64,000 nt of DNA from assembly GCF_000015165.1 (NCBI RefSeq), contig NC_009485.1:7459501-7523500 (forward strand), read 5' to 3'. The notes below the pieces were generated by a model. The model saw only the letters and a program-made list of their open reading frames with translations, was not told the origin of the DNA and ran no database searches. Positions 63,521-64,000 of the stretch are shown one piece after another. Position 1 is the stretch's first letter. Every line of letters begins with the position of its first letter. This DNA comes from Bradyrhizobium sp. BTAi1. Lineage in GTDB: Bacteria > Pseudomonadota > Alphaproteobacteria > Rhizobiales > Xanthobacteraceae. The translations under genes and the position numbers were made by a program.

Positions 63521-63916
63521 TCAGTCCTCGATGTCCAGCCCGTCACCATGAACATACCAATCGGCGCGTGACGCCCAATGCACGTGACGATCCGGCGCGG
63601 CCCCGAGCGATTGATCGAAGCCGCCGGCCGGGACAATGGCCTCCCGGCCGCTGCGCGTCAGATGCGGCATCGGGCTGCCGCAGCGACTGCAGAAGGCCGT
63701 CGCGAAGCTACGCGCCTGCGGCAGGTCGAAACGTGCGACCCGCGCTTCGCCCTGCAGCCAGCGCAGCGCCGCGGCCTTGACGATGACCTCACAGGAATGC
63801 GCCGTGCCGCTGGCCTTACGGCATCGTGAACAATGACAGTTGAGAAACTTGTCGAACGGGCCGTCGACCTCGAACACGACCTCACCGCACAGGCAGCTGC
63901 CACGAAATCTCGCCAT
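63521..63916 (-). CDS. GFA family (Cys-rich zinc fold) protein
   Basis: 131 residues from MARFRGSCLCGEVVFEVDG; the start is chosen by AGAGGAG and by the family pattern. Zinc-binding Cys motifs CLCG, CHCSRCRK and CSRCGSP match the GFA/centromere-V fold. Founding members were linked to glutathione-dependent formaldehyde activation, but most have unknown substrates. The C-terminus HVHWASRADWYVHGDGLDIED is standard for bacterial homologues. No partner gene is visible at the window edge. Confidence 0.9.
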   Translation of the reverse strand: MARFRGSCLCGEVVFEVDGPFDKFLNCHCSRCRKASGTAHSCEVIVKAAALRWLQGEARVARFDLPQARSFATAFCSRCGSPMPHLTRSGREAIVPAGGFDQSLGAAPDRHVHWASRADWYVHGDGLDIED

Positions 63917-64000
63917 ACTCATCTCCTCTGAGGCAAGCGCCCAGATCCATGCGCCCTGGTCTGGAGAACCACTGCGCGGCGCCACGCTGCGATTGACTAA

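Overview
The window is high-GC alphaproteobacterial chromosome, most like Bradyrhizobium or a close relative. The clues are the overall base composition, an Irr-type iron control element in front of mbfA, many short inverted-repeat elements of the kind scattered through Bradyrhizobium and Rhodopseudomonas genomes, and the many acyl-CoA and oligopeptide-uptake genes. No rRNA, tRNA, CRISPR array or replication origin was seen.

Region 1 (1-10.6 kb) is a CoA-ester catabolic cluster. It holds a pair of acyl-CoA dehydrogenases, a feruloyl-CoA-synthetase-like ligase, a crotonase, an SDR dehydrogenase and a TetR regulator on the minus strand. A thiolase, an acyl-CoA synthetase and an epoxide-hydrolase-like hydrolase lie divergently on the plus strand. 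Together they could activate and shorten an aryl or alkyl carboxylic acid by beta-oxidation, with the TetR protein probably acting at a dyad in the divergent promoter.

Region 2 (10.7-25.4 kb) is mixed. It contains a secreted histidine-run protein, the iron exporter MbfA under an ICE box, cytochrome b561, an amidase, an alcohol dehydrogenase, an AidB-like acyl-CoA dehydrogenase, a GST, an SDR with a changed active site, a GNAT enzyme, a DUF1127 protein, a LysR regulator, an MFS carrier and a CinA-like protein. A roughly 470-bp hairpin-rich repeat lies at 15.4-15.9 kb.

Region 3 (25.6-32.1 kb) is a type I secretion locus on the minus strand. Two paralogous HExxH metalloprotease-like proteins precede an ABC exporter and its HlyD-type adaptor. 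A 2039-residue VCBS/FecR adhesin at 46.4-52.5 kb ends in the same short tail (FH-L/I-V) as the two proteases and is likely another cargo. A LapG-like cysteine protease diverges from it at 53.15 kb. An IS5-family element sits exactly at the adhesin's stop codon. This exporter, protease pair, adhesin and LapG set is the most interesting system in the window.

Region 4 (33.0-42.6 kb) is a dipeptide/oligopeptide-type ABC uptake operon with an amidase and a small AtzG/GatC-like partner embedded in it. Two divergent paralogous solute-binding proteins stand at its head. Region 5 (42.7-64 kb) holds a CHASE2 adenylate cyclase, the IS, the adhesin and LapG, an ABC-2 exporter pair, a hydrolase, an MBL-fold protein, a DUF4399 protein, a chemoreceptor with a 3' frameshift, an M29 aminopeptidase and a GFA-family protein.
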